This document shows, piece after piece, positions 9,508-17,739 of a DNA stretch of 64,000 bases. Numbering within the stretch: the first letter of the stretch is position 1; the number at the start of each line of letters is the position of its first letter. The stretch is from Bacteroidetes bacterium GWC2_46_850 (lineage in GTDB: Bacteria; Bacteroidota; Bacteroidia; Bacteroidales; Dysgonomonadaceae), in the NCBI GenBank assembly GCA_001768325.1, contig MENQ01000001.1:174276-238275 (forward strand). Reading direction: 5' to 3'. The notes beneath the pieces were generated by a model, which made no database searches, was not told the DNA's origin, and saw nothing but the letters and a program-made list of their open reading frames with translations. A program made the translations under genes and the position numbers.

Positions 9508-11430
9508 TTATAACGAAGGGCTTATCTGCCTAATGCTTCCATCCTCATTGAATGTCAGCTTATCGATGCAGACTTCCCGGTGATAGCCTGGTCCGTTGTG
9601 GATTGAATGCTTATTGATGCGGTGGTACACGATATACCATTCATCTTTCCCGGGTATCTGCAGGATGGAATTATGTCCTGTTCCATATATTTCTCTTGCT
9701 TCATCTTTCATGATGACGATGTTATCTGCAGGTATCTGCAGTGGTCCTATTGGTGAGGAAGCAGTTGCGTAACGCACTTTGTAGTTGGGGCTTCCGGTAT
9801 CATCTTCCGACCAGAGGAAATAATAAAGTCCGTTCCGGTAAAAGACATTGACTCCTTCCCTGAAGGTGCCATCGGGTGTCATTGTTTTCACGGTTTCTCT
9901 TTTGACGGAAACCATGTCTTTGTGCAGCTCCGCTCCTGCCATATATCCATTGCCCCAGTAGATGTAATTCTTCTTGCTCACAGGATCAAAAAACAGGTCG
10001 GGATCAATTTCCTGTCCTCCTTTCACTCCTTCAGGCTTAAAGTCGATGAGCGGCTTTCCCGAATCGACAAACGGACCGGTGGGATCATCAGCTACTGCTA
10101 CTCCAATCTTCTTGGGTTCTCCTTCCCGGCCTCCGCTGAAATAATAGTAGTATTTATACTTGTTCCTGCCTGTCTTTTTCTCGATGATGGTCGGTGCCCA
10201 GGCATTGCCATCGGCCCACGATACATCTTTCAGGTCCAGTATCACCCCTTCGTCTTTCCACTCTTTCCGATCGTCTGAAGAGAATGTTTTGAAATAGTAG
10301 CCCCCCCATCCCGGGAACCCATCACTGGTAGGGTAGATATAATACTTACCTGTTTTTTCAGCATAGAGCACATCAGGATCGGCATAATAGCCTGTCAGCA
10401 CCGGATTAAGAGCAACAGGCATCTCTATCCCATCGGGTACACCCCATTTGCCGGTGATGGCTTCCAGTTCTTTTTTCGTTACTGGAATCACACTTCCGTG
10501 GCGGGGCTTGAAATCCATGCTGATCTCATGATCAATCACCCTGAATTGATCAAGGTCGATGCTTTCACAGAACTGATACTCACCCCTCCCATATACATCA
10601 TACATTAGGATATACTTGTTCTGATTGGTCAGTTTAAAAAGAGAGGATCCTTCCACGGCATGGCTCGTTTGTTGTTTGTAATCTGATTGTTCAATCCAGC
10701 AACCCGACGTGAGATTGTCGGTCATTGCTTTTCGGATGCCATTTCCATGACCTTCGGTTTTATAAAACATATGGAATATTCCATTCTTATAGACGATATC
10801 GCCGTCGATACATGATTTCTTGTTTTTCGGAAAGAATAGCTGCCGTGGTGCCCCCTCCAGATCGGTGAAATCCTCATTGGTATAGGCATAGTAGATAATG
10901 TCGGGACCGTCGCCGTACTTCATCGACCAATAGATCATGTATTTACCAGCATCAGGGTCGTAGATGGTTTGTGGAGCCCATACCCGCTTCAGTTCTTCCT
11001 GTCCCGGGTATTTTTTCTGAATGTTGATAGCCGACGATGTCCAGTTGACCAGATCTTTCGATTTCAGCAGAACCATACCCCGGTTGGAGTCCCATCCTTT
11101 CGAGGAGGTCATGTCCGTCACTACCATATAAAAGGTCTTTCCATCCTGGGCCCTTAAAATATGCGGATCCCTGACACCTCCGGTTTCACTGATTTTTTTC
11201 GAATCAATCACCGGCCTATCGTTATTAAGGGCGCGGTAGTTGTACCCATCAGGACTTACTGCGAAGCAAATCTGTTCACCTTCCACATTATTCCCATGGA
11301 AATAGGTGAAAAGATAGGCCACATAATCTTTCTCAGTAATGTTAGATGCATAACCCTCATCAGCTCTCGCTCCTGTAAAGGTTGTAGCAAGTAAGGTAAT
11401 AAGAGAAATAACATACAATCGATTCTTCAT
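9508..11430 (-). CDS. Double-domain GH43 protein (arabinofuranosidase/xylosidase-type)
   Basis: This 640-residue secreted protein has two GH43 propellers in tandem. A signal peptide (to about TGARA) is followed by domain 1 (~30-335), with GGVRDPHILR (base Asp), CIDGDIVYKNG and AVEGSSLFKL (acid Glu). Domain 2 (~337-640) has GYYADPDVLY (base), EIDPDLFFD and FREGVNVFYRNGLYYF (acid). Both triads look intact, so both domains may be active. GH43 enzymes of this type release terminal arabinose or xylose from side chains; the specificity of each half cannot be read from sequence. The gene follows the GH2 gene at 11489-13984 by 58 bp, so the two are probably co-transcribed from the promoter near 14110. 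Confidence 0.83.
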   Translation of the reverse strand: MKNRLYVISLITLLATTFTGARADEGYASNITEKDYVAYLFTYFHGNNVEGEQICFAVSPDGYNYRALNNDRPVIDSKKISETGGVRDPHILRAQDGKTFYMVVTDMTSSKGWDSNRGMVLLKSKDLVNWTSSAINIQKKYPGQEELKRVWAPQTIYDPDAGKYMIYWSMKYGDGPDIIYYAYTNEDFTDLEGAPRQLFFPKNKKSCIDGDIVYKNGIFHMFYKTEGHGNGIRKAMTDNLTSGCWIEQSDYKQQTSHAVEGSSLFKLTNQNKYILMYDVYGRGEYQFCESIDLDQFRVIDHEISMDFKPRHGSVIPVTKKELEAITGKWGVPDGIEMPVALNPVLTGYYADPDVLYAEKTGKYYIYPTSDGFPGWGGYYFKTFSSDDRKEWKDEGVILDLKDVSWADGNAWAPTIIEKKTGRNKYKYYYYFSGGREGEPKKIGVAVADDPTGPFVDSGKPLIDFKPEGVKGGQEIDPDLFFDPVSKKNYIYWGNGYMAGAELHKDMVSVKRETVKTMTPDGTFREGVNVFYRNGLYYFLWSEDDTGSPNYKVRYATASSPIGPLQIPADNIVIMKDEAREIYGTGHNSILQIPGKDEWYIVYHRINKHSIHNGPGYHREVCIDKLTFNEDGSIRQISPSL

Positions 11431-11488
11431 ATCATTCTAGCTTGGTTGGTTTTCATTTCAAAAAACTGTCTCTGTGCATGACAATCGG

Positions 11489-13984
11489 TTATTCAGCCAA
11501 CAATATAACTTCAGCAGGCTCCAGCCAGGGAGAGGTGAAGTTGATCTTTATTTCCCCCTCTTCACCGGTGGCCTGAACGTATGCAAGTATACGTCCGTGG
11601 AAGACCCGATGCCGGTTATCGGTATAGTCGCTCATGTCACTGTTGTTGCTTGCCTCCAGGCCGAGAAGTTTTGCAGGACCAGAGACCCTGCAGGTAACTT
11701 CGTTATCTGCCAGCCTGACCGGGATGCCATTTTCATCCACTACCTGCACCACGACATGGGCCAGTCCGTTCTCTTTGTCGATCTGCTTTTCGGTCTGAAC
11801 AACCTTTAGGGCATGAGGACGATGGGAGCTATGTATGGTATAACCCGATACGATGTTGTTCTCTTTATCGAGACCCACCACTTCCAGTTTACCCGCCTTG
11901 TAAGGGATATCCCAGAAAATAATTCCTGTCTGGTCGTCATACTCTTGTGTCTCGCCAACTACCGTGCCGTTCAGCAATAGTTTTGCTTTTTCTGCATTGG
12001 AGTAGCAAACTACCCGGATCGACTGACCCTCCCGGTAGTTCCAGATTGGCCATGCATCCATCGAAGGTACCCGTTCCACATAGTTGGATTGGTTCCCTGT
12101 TTCTGTTTGCGACAATACGTCTCCCGACTGGCTGCGTGCTCCTCGGCCCGGGGTGGGGTAGGTTCCCATGTAGGCCATCGGCTTATCCGACCATAACGAC
12201 TGCCGGAAGTATCCTCTCGGCTTGATAAATCCTCCGAAGTCGAGCAGGCCCGAATAAAAACCTCTGGTAGGCCATCGGCCCGATTCACCGAGATAATCAA
12301 TACCGGTCCAGAGGAATTGTCCGAAGACATGTTCCTTGTCGCGTGTGGCCTTCCATGCAGCCATGTCATGCCGGTTTTCACTGCCGTAGATCACCCTGTT
12401 GGGGTATTTCTCGTGATCACTGTCGTACTTGTCTTCGGTGTAATTATAACCGGCGATATCCAATGCACCCGGGTATGCTGTTTCGTTCGACATGGCTACT
12501 CCAGCCAGACCTGCAGTCACGGGGCGTGTTGAGTCGTATGTTTTCACCACTTTTACCAGTCGTTTAGCGATGTCGCCCAGCTCCATCGCATCGGGAGCGT
12601 CGGGGTTGTATCCGCCATAAGAAGCCTGTGTAAATCCTGCTTTTTCCCCACCCAGTACAGGATGAGAATAGGGATCGTTGGGGTAATCCACCTCATTTCC
12701 TATGCTCCATGCGAAGACTGAGACATGATTGCGGTCGCGACGCACCAGGTCGGCCAGGTCAATCTCGCTCCACTCCTTGAATATATCGTATGATCCCTGG
12801 AAACCGGGAGTACCCACGTTCCAGCCTTCCAGCCATTTGCGTTTTGGGAAAACCCATTCGTCATACATTTCATTGAGAACCAGCATACCCATCTCATCGC
12901 ACAGGTCATACAAATCAGTTGCCTGTGGGTTGTGACTTGTACGGATGGCATTTACGCCTATCTCCTTCAGTGTTTGCAGGCGTCTTCTCCATACATCGCG
13001 GGGAACAGCTGCTCCCAGTACGCCTGCATCGTGGTGGATACAGACTCCTTTCACTTTCATCCATTCACCGTTCAGTGCAAACCCTTTGTCTGGGTCGAAG
13101 GTGTAAGAACGAAAACCCGTTCGGGTGGAGGTCTGATCTACTATCTCTTTACCTTTCAATACAGTCGTTTTCAGTTCATACAGATATGGGGTGGTGAGAG
13201 ACCATAATGTCGGTTTATTCACCTTCAAAGTGGTTTTCAGTTTATTCTCACTACCCGGTTTCGTAACCAGCTTCTTTGCATCTTTTGCAATCAGTTTTCC
13301 TTCCGGAGTGTACAATTCATTCAAAATAGTTAACGAGGTATGGGTCTCTTCTTCGTTGAGAATATCAACTTCCACGTTGAGCCTGTAGCCGTTTTTCACC
13401 TCTTCGGGATGGGCATATACACCCCATTGGGCAATGTGTACCGGGTTGGCATAAACCACCCACACATCACGGTAGATTCCCGAGCCTGTATACCAGCGTG
13501 AATCGGCCGACTGGCTGTGATCCACACGTACGGCAATCACATTCTCTTCTCCATATTTGATATAAGGAGTAGCATCAAACATAAAAGAGATATATCCACT
13601 GGGCCTTTTTCCCAGCGACTCCCCATTCAGGAACACTTCGCTGCGGTTGTAGATGCCTTCAAAATAGAGATATACCTTCTCTCCCTCCTTTGCTGCGGGG
13701 ACATTGATCGTCTTGCGATACCAGCCAATCCCACCCGGCAGGTATCCGGTACAGCTGGCCAGTGTAGGGCTCAACTGACCTTTTACACTCCAGTCGTGCG
13801 GTAGCGATACCGATCGCCATCTTGTGTCATTCAGCGTGACAGACTGTCCGTCCGGAACATCATTCAGGAGAAATTTCCAGTTGTCGTTGATCTTTTCCGG
13901 GCTTCCGAAAGATACCTGTGCCCGAAGCGACGGGGCTACAAACATGACGAGTAAAATGACTATTGACAGCTTTCTTTTTCGCAT
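11489..13984 (-). CDS. GH2 beta-galactosidase-type glycoside hydrolase with DUF4982-like C-terminus
   Basis: The start is placed at ATG 13984 (MRKRKLSIVILLVMFVAPSLRA), giving 831 residues with a signal peptide; the longer frame adds 62 residues with no coding character before the signal. Domains in order: GH2 sugar-binding jelly roll (NWKFLLNDVPDG..., SLPHDWSVKG, GIGWYRKTINVP), Ig-like middle domain, then TIM barrel (~300-600). The barrel has VKGVCIHHDAGVLG, the acid/base Glu in FAWSIGNEVDYP and the probable nucleophile Glu in VIYGSENRHDM. The C-terminus carries a DUF4982-like and an Ig-like module, common in Bacteroidota GH2 enzymes. It should remove terminal beta-galactosyl (or related) residues in the periplasm. 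It is the first gene of a two-gene operon with the double GH43 and has its own promoter region. Confidence 0.9.
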   Translation of the reverse strand: MRKRKLSIVILLVMFVAPSLRAQVSFGSPEKINDNWKFLLNDVPDGQSVTLNDTRWRSVSLPHDWSVKGQLSPTLASCTGYLPGGIGWYRKTINVPAAKEGEKVYLYFEGIYNRSEVFLNGESLGKRPSGYISFMFDATPYIKYGEENVIAVRVDHSQSADSRWYTGSGIYRDVWVVYANPVHIAQWGVYAHPEEVKNGYRLNVEVDILNEEETHTSLTILNELYTPEGKLIAKDAKKLVTKPGSENKLKTTLKVNKPTLWSLTTPYLYELKTTVLKGKEIVDQTSTRTGFRSYTFDPDKGFALNGEWMKVKGVCIHHDAGVLGAAVPRDVWRRRLQTLKEIGVNAIRTSHNPQATDLYDLCDEMGMLVLNEMYDEWVFPKRKWLEGWNVGTPGFQGSYDIFKEWSEIDLADLVRRDRNHVSVFAWSIGNEVDYPNDPYSHPVLGGEKAGFTQASYGGYNPDAPDAMELGDIAKRLVKVVKTYDSTRPVTAGLAGVAMSNETAYPGALDIAGYNYTEDKYDSDHEKYPNRVIYGSENRHDMAAWKATRDKEHVFGQFLWTGIDYLGESGRWPTRGFYSGLLDFGGFIKPRGYFRQSLWSDKPMAYMGTYPTPGRGARSQSGDVLSQTETGNQSNYVERVPSMDAWPIWNYREGQSIRVVCYSNAEKAKLLLNGTVVGETQEYDDQTGIIFWDIPYKAGKLEVVGLDKENNIVSGYTIHSSHRPHALKVVQTEKQIDKENGLAHVVVQVVDENGIPVRLADNEVTCRVSGPAKLLGLEASNNSDMSDYTDNRHRVFHGRILAYVQATGEEGEIKINFTSPWLEPAEVILLAE

Positions 13985-14097
13985 ATGATTATTTTTTGAA
14001 GTTGTAAATGTATGATTGATACAAATTTTCCGGGTCCTGTTACATCCGCATCGGCTGCGATGAATTGGCAGCATCGAGACCCTGGGTTTGTAACGGT

Positions 14098-14176
14098 TAT
14101 CTTTGCAAAGATATATTTTATTCTTCTTTCTCAGGTTGCTGAAATCATGCAAAGAAGGGTATGCAATCATGCAAAG
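14098..14176 (-). promoter_or_regulatory. Promoter/operator region of the second GH2 operon
   Basis: A perfect 16-bp palindrome TATCTTTGCAAAGATA (14098-14113) supplies a consensus -7 box TATCTTTG for leftward transcription. Upstream of it, the 12-mer AATCATGCAAAG occurs twice as a direct repeat (14143-14154 and 14165-14176, period 22 bp). Read on the - strand this gives TACCCTTCTTTGC followed by ATGAT, which resembles the shared element of the other promoters, with ATGAT 30 bp from the -7 box instead of 29. It is treated as a degenerate member of the same operator set. The rest of the 434-bp gap (13985-14418) shows no gene. Confidence 0.5.
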
Positions 14177-14418
14177 TATGATTTAGTGTTTGCAGATTAT
14201 TCCATTTATCCTGCTTACTATAAAAAAACTCATTGACAGGAAAGGCCAAATTTAGTTTGTCTGTTCCGGAATACCCTAAAAATTAAATTGGACAAACCTA
14301 ACCTGGACAAGCCAGAACCAAACAGGTCTTTCAAAGTTGGATGAAAATATTTCTGTCTGTAACGCTTGTCAATAAAGGGTTACAGAAGATCATCAAAAAT
14401 ATTATGCCAAAAAACACA

Positions 14419-17400
14419 TCAATTTAAAAGATAAGGTACTAATTTGTTTTTCTGATAGACGCGTACGTAATCTATCTCATAACTCAAAGGGAATGCCGAA
14501 TCGTCGGGTGTGCCGCCGTGCTGTCCGCCGATGGCGAGGTTGAGCAACAGATAGTGCGGTTGCCGGAAGGGATTTTTGAAATTACCGAGTGAACCGTTGA
14601 TGGTCTCACTCAGCAGTGTTTCATTCAGCAGTTCCCCGTCGAGATAGAGGCGGATGGCTCCTTCATCCCAGTCCATACACCAGACATGGAATTTATCCGC
14701 CCAATGCGGATCCTTGTCGGTGAAATGGGTAAAGGGAGTAACGGAGCTGTCCCATTTGGCGTTAAATCGCTGGTTTGTTCCCCATGCGGTATTGGCCAGG
14801 ATATGCGGAACATTGTTGATCCGGTAGTACTCCATGAGGTCTATCTCGCCGTTGGAGGGCCATTCCATATCTCTGCCCAGTGTCCATATGGCAGGCCAGG
14901 AACCTCCGGCAGTAGGTATCTTTGCTCGTATTTCGAAACGCCCGTATTGGAACTCCTTTTTACCCTGGGTTTTGATAGATGATGAGGTGTATTCGATTTG
15001 TGCTTTTTTTTTTCTCCAGTCGCTGCTTCCCGGCTCATGGAGCGGATTGTCGCGTTGCTCTCTGCGTGCCGTAATGGTCAACACCCCGTTACCGCATGCA
15101 GCGTTGTCTTCCTGATACCATTGCAACTCATTGTTGCGTACAAAACCCTCTTCAAATGACCAAACGTTGCTGTCCGGTGATCCGTCTGTATTAAATTCAT
15201 CGCTCCATACTAAATTATACCCGTCATATACCTCAGGTCCTTTCCTGTCAGGTTGCAGTTTGTCAAAAATATCCAGCGACCAGTTATCCATCCATTTAAG
15301 CAGCGGATAACCATTTTCAAACAGGACAGGGAGCCATATGTATCGGCTGTCACCCAAATTGTCGGGTCTCCATCGGTCGGCCATAAAGATATACGCATCT
15401 TTTTTTCCTGCTACCGGAAGAATATATGTCCCCTGTGACGCAAAGGTGCGATGGGCCCCTCTTCCTCTTGCCGGGTTGGGTATAATTGTCCATTCGCCCA
15501 TGATGTTGTCTGCCACCAGTAGTCGTGCTGCGTTAGGTTCCCATCCTGTGCATCCCGATGTGATCATGAAATAGCGGCCATCTTTTTTGAATATTGCCGG
15601 TGCTTCGTTGTGTCCGCCCGGCGCAACGCGAATGTAACGGCCTGTATGGTTTAAATAATCATCCGTCAATTCGGCAATATGCAATGTCAGATTCTCTTCT
15701 GAAGCATAAATGTGGTACGCTTTTTTGTCGTCATCTACAAAAAGAGTCATATCGCGCGACATCTGCCCTTTCCGGAAATCGTGACGGACAAATATACCTT
15801 TCTCTATTTCCTTTCTCCACTCCGGAGTCCACCATTCCGGGAAATCACTTAATTTGACAGACGATTGCTGTTCTTCCTTTGTCATGTTCACGGGCCAGTG
15901 TCCTGCATTTACTCTGGAAGATTTAATATAGGTAAAAGTACCTGCGGGAGAATCACTGGTTGCCACGCCAAACTGTGCAGCAGCATATCCCTGCCCTTTC
16001 AGCTCAAGGTGGAAGTACATGACAAATTGACCGGTCAATTCATTGTATATTACTTTGGGTCGCTCTATGATACAGCCCTTTACGATAGGGCTGTTTTTGT
16101 CTTCTGATAATGCCAGCACAATACCTTCGTTTTTCCAGTTGTAGAGATCCCGCGATGTGTAGCACATCACGCCTTCTTCCGTGATATACCCTTTATTGGG
16201 ACGATGTTCACCGTACCAGTACCAGGTACCGTCATGGTAGAGGATACCACCGCCATGAGCATTGATATGTTTGCCCTGGTCGTCTCTCCATATTGCACCG
16301 GGTGTAAAAGAGGTTTTTGATTGGGCATATTTTACCATCTCCGATGCCGCGAGTAAAAAAGCTCCAACGCCAAAGTCTGCGGTAGTCTGCGGGCCTACAT
16401 TTTTATGCTGATTGGCTCTCTCGCCGACAGGTTGCACATACCCAACTTTTCCATCGTCCTGCAGAGCGATTGTGGTAAGATATTTCCATCCGCTTTCTAC
16501 GACAAGAGAGAATTCTTTTTCTTCGAGAAGGCCGTTATTGATTCCCCATAAGAAGCCGTAAATAAAGAATGCGGTACCGCTGGTCTCGTATCCCGGAGCA
16601 TGTTGAACATCCAGTATGCTTCTGGACCAGTATCCTTCTTCCTGCTGTGATGCTTTTAAGGTTACGGCCATCGATTGAAACATTTTCACATATTCATCGC
16701 GTTGCGGATTGTTCTCCGGCAGGTCCTGCAATACTTTGGCTAATCCGGCAAACACCCATCCGTTTCCGCGTGCCCAGAAATCTTTCTTCCCGTTCACAGT
16801 ATGATGCTTCGGATAGATATATTTGGCATCTCTGTAAAACAGACCTGCCTCATCATCGTACATCAGCTCTTTCGCATACCTGAAATAGTCATATAATTTG
16901 CTCGGATAAAGTTCATTTTCTGTGATCTTGTACAACTTTGTCATCACCGGCATCACCATATAAAGACCGTCGGCCCACCACCAGTAGTCGTTCCGGGGTG
17001 TGCTCATCTGATACTCCATCACCTCTTTCGCGCGGGCAATCTTGTGATCCTCCGGATTTACATTGTACAGATCGGCATATACCTGAAAACAGGTTTGCCA
17101 GTCGCCAAAGAGCACATACTCATCCGTTTCTCCGTAAGAATATTTCCACTGACTGCGATCGTCAGATTTGGCCCCTTTCCACTCGTTATGCCTTGCCCAC
17201 GCTTCAGAAAAATCAAGATATCGTTTATCCCTGGTTACTTCATACGCGGCCATATTTCCGGTATGATAGGCAGCATGATGCCAGAAGGCATTGCCATGTT
17301 CAGGATGAGTGGATTGCCAGTAATCGTTTACTTTGGTAATGATATCGATTATTTCAGTCTTATTGACAGTTTCCTCAGACTGGTTATCGTTTATATTCTC

Positions 17401-17478
17401 CCGTGCAGATACAGACTTACACGAGTTACTTATTATAAAGACTACACATAAAAGAGTTAAAATGTTTTTTTTACGCAT
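14419..17478 (-). CDS. Three-enzyme fusion: GH105 + GH43 (exo-galactanase-type) + GH16 (endo-galactanase/laminarinase-type)
   Basis: The start is ATG 17478 (MRKKNILTLLCVVF), giving 1019 residues with an N-terminal signal, perhaps a weak lipobox (SNSC). Residues ~40-385 are GH105, the (alpha/alpha)6 unsaturated uronyl hydrolase fold, with WWWADGLYM holding the catalytic Asp. Residues ~391-745 are GH43 of the beta-1,3-galactanase type (INAHGGGILYHDG, WYWYGEHRP). Asp576 in SRDMTLF and Glu625 in HNEAPAIF are the expected modulator and acid; the usual base-Asp motif is replaced by HGGG. Residues ~752-1012 are GH16, with GEIDLMEY (Glu878 nucleophile, Glu883 acid/base). The frame is uninterrupted through both junctions. 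Together the modules would cut a beta-1,3-galactan backbone from inside and from the end, and remove unsaturated glucuronate. It follows susD1 after a 261-bp gap with two hairpins. Confidence 0.85.
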   Translation of the reverse strand: MRKKNILTLLCVVFIISNSCKSVSARENINDNQSEETVNKTEIIDIITKVNDYWQSTHPEHGNAFWHHAAYHTGNMAAYEVTRDKRYLDFSEAWARHNEWKGAKSDDRSQWKYSYGETDEYVLFGDWQTCFQVYADLYNVNPEDHKIARAKEVMEYQMSTPRNDYWWWADGLYMVMPVMTKLYKITENELYPSKLYDYFRYAKELMYDDEAGLFYRDAKYIYPKHHTVNGKKDFWARGNGWVFAGLAKVLQDLPENNPQRDEYVKMFQSMAVTLKASQQEEGYWSRSILDVQHAPGYETSGTAFFIYGFLWGINNGLLEEKEFSLVVESGWKYLTTIALQDDGKVGYVQPVGERANQHKNVGPQTTADFGVGAFLLAASEMVKYAQSKTSFTPGAIWRDDQGKHINAHGGGILYHDGTWYWYGEHRPNKGYITEEGVMCYTSRDLYNWKNEGIVLALSEDKNSPIVKGCIIERPKVIYNELTGQFVMYFHLELKGQGYAAAQFGVATSDSPAGTFTYIKSSRVNAGHWPVNMTKEEQQSSVKLSDFPEWWTPEWRKEIEKGIFVRHDFRKGQMSRDMTLFVDDDKKAYHIYASEENLTLHIAELTDDYLNHTGRYIRVAPGGHNEAPAIFKKDGRYFMITSGCTGWEPNAARLLVADNIMGEWTIIPNPARGRGAHRTFASQGTYILPVAGKKDAYIFMADRWRPDNLGDSRYIWLPVLFENGYPLLKWMDNWSLDIFDKLQPDRKGPEVYDGYNLVWSDEFNTDGSPDSNVWSFEEGFVRNNELQWYQEDNAACGNGVLTITARREQRDNPLHEPGSSDWRKKKAQIEYTSSSIKTQGKKEFQYGRFEIRAKIPTAGGSWPAIWTLGRDMEWPSNGEIDLMEYYRINNVPHILANTAWGTNQRFNAKWDSSVTPFTHFTDKDPHWADKFHVWCMDWDEGAIRLYLDGELLNETLLSETINGSLGNFKNPFRQPHYLLLNLAIGGQHGGTPDDSAFPLSYEIDYVRVYQKNKLVPYLLN

Positions 17479-17490
17479 AATATTAATGTT

Positions 17491-17521
17491 ATTCTCTTGC
17501 TTATTCTCAAGCAAAGAGAAT
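17491..17521 (-). repeat. Hairpin just before the start of the fusion gene
   Basis: Inverted repeat ATTCTCTTGCTT (17491-17502) and AAGCAAAGAGAAT (17509-17521), a 12-bp stem with a one-base bulge and a 6-nt loop. On the transcript it ends 12 nt before the ATG at 17478, so it may affect translation initiation or mRNA stability (inference). Confidence 0.5.
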
Positions 17522-17556
17522 GATAATCTCTTCTGTTTCAATTTTGAGAAGAACAA

Positions 17557-17590
17557 GAGAGAGTTCAGAAGAGTTGATCTGAACTCTCTC
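17557..17590 (-). repeat. Strong intercistronic hairpin between susD1 and the fusion gene
   Basis: A perfect 12-bp stem, GAGAGAGTTCAG (17557-17568) with CTGAACTCTCTC (17579-17590), has a 10-nt loop. No T-tract follows in the leftward direction, so it is not a classical terminator. No TAnnTTTG box is visible between it and the next gene, so the fusion gene probably depends on read-through past it. The remainder of the gap 17479-17739 is AT-rich with no ORF of interest. Confidence 0.55.
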
Positions 17591-17739
17591 AATTTTTAGT
17601 TATTACTTATTTCTATTATTGAGTCCACTTGAATAAGTCTTTTTTGTTGGAAATAAGCAAAAAATCAACTTAATAATCAGTTATTTACAAGATGCTTTTC
17701 TCTCATTTTGGACTTTTTAAAGCAGGCTCATTATTATAA

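Noticed and set aside
13985..14170. Upstream extension of the second GH2 gene (62 codons)
   Set aside because: It would place the signal peptide internally and cover the promoter, palindrome and direct repeats.
14419..17478. Fusion gene as an artefact of three adjacent genes
   Set aside because: The frame is open through both junctions with plausible linkers, one signal peptide and no internal signal sequences. Sequencing error cannot be fully excluded without reads.
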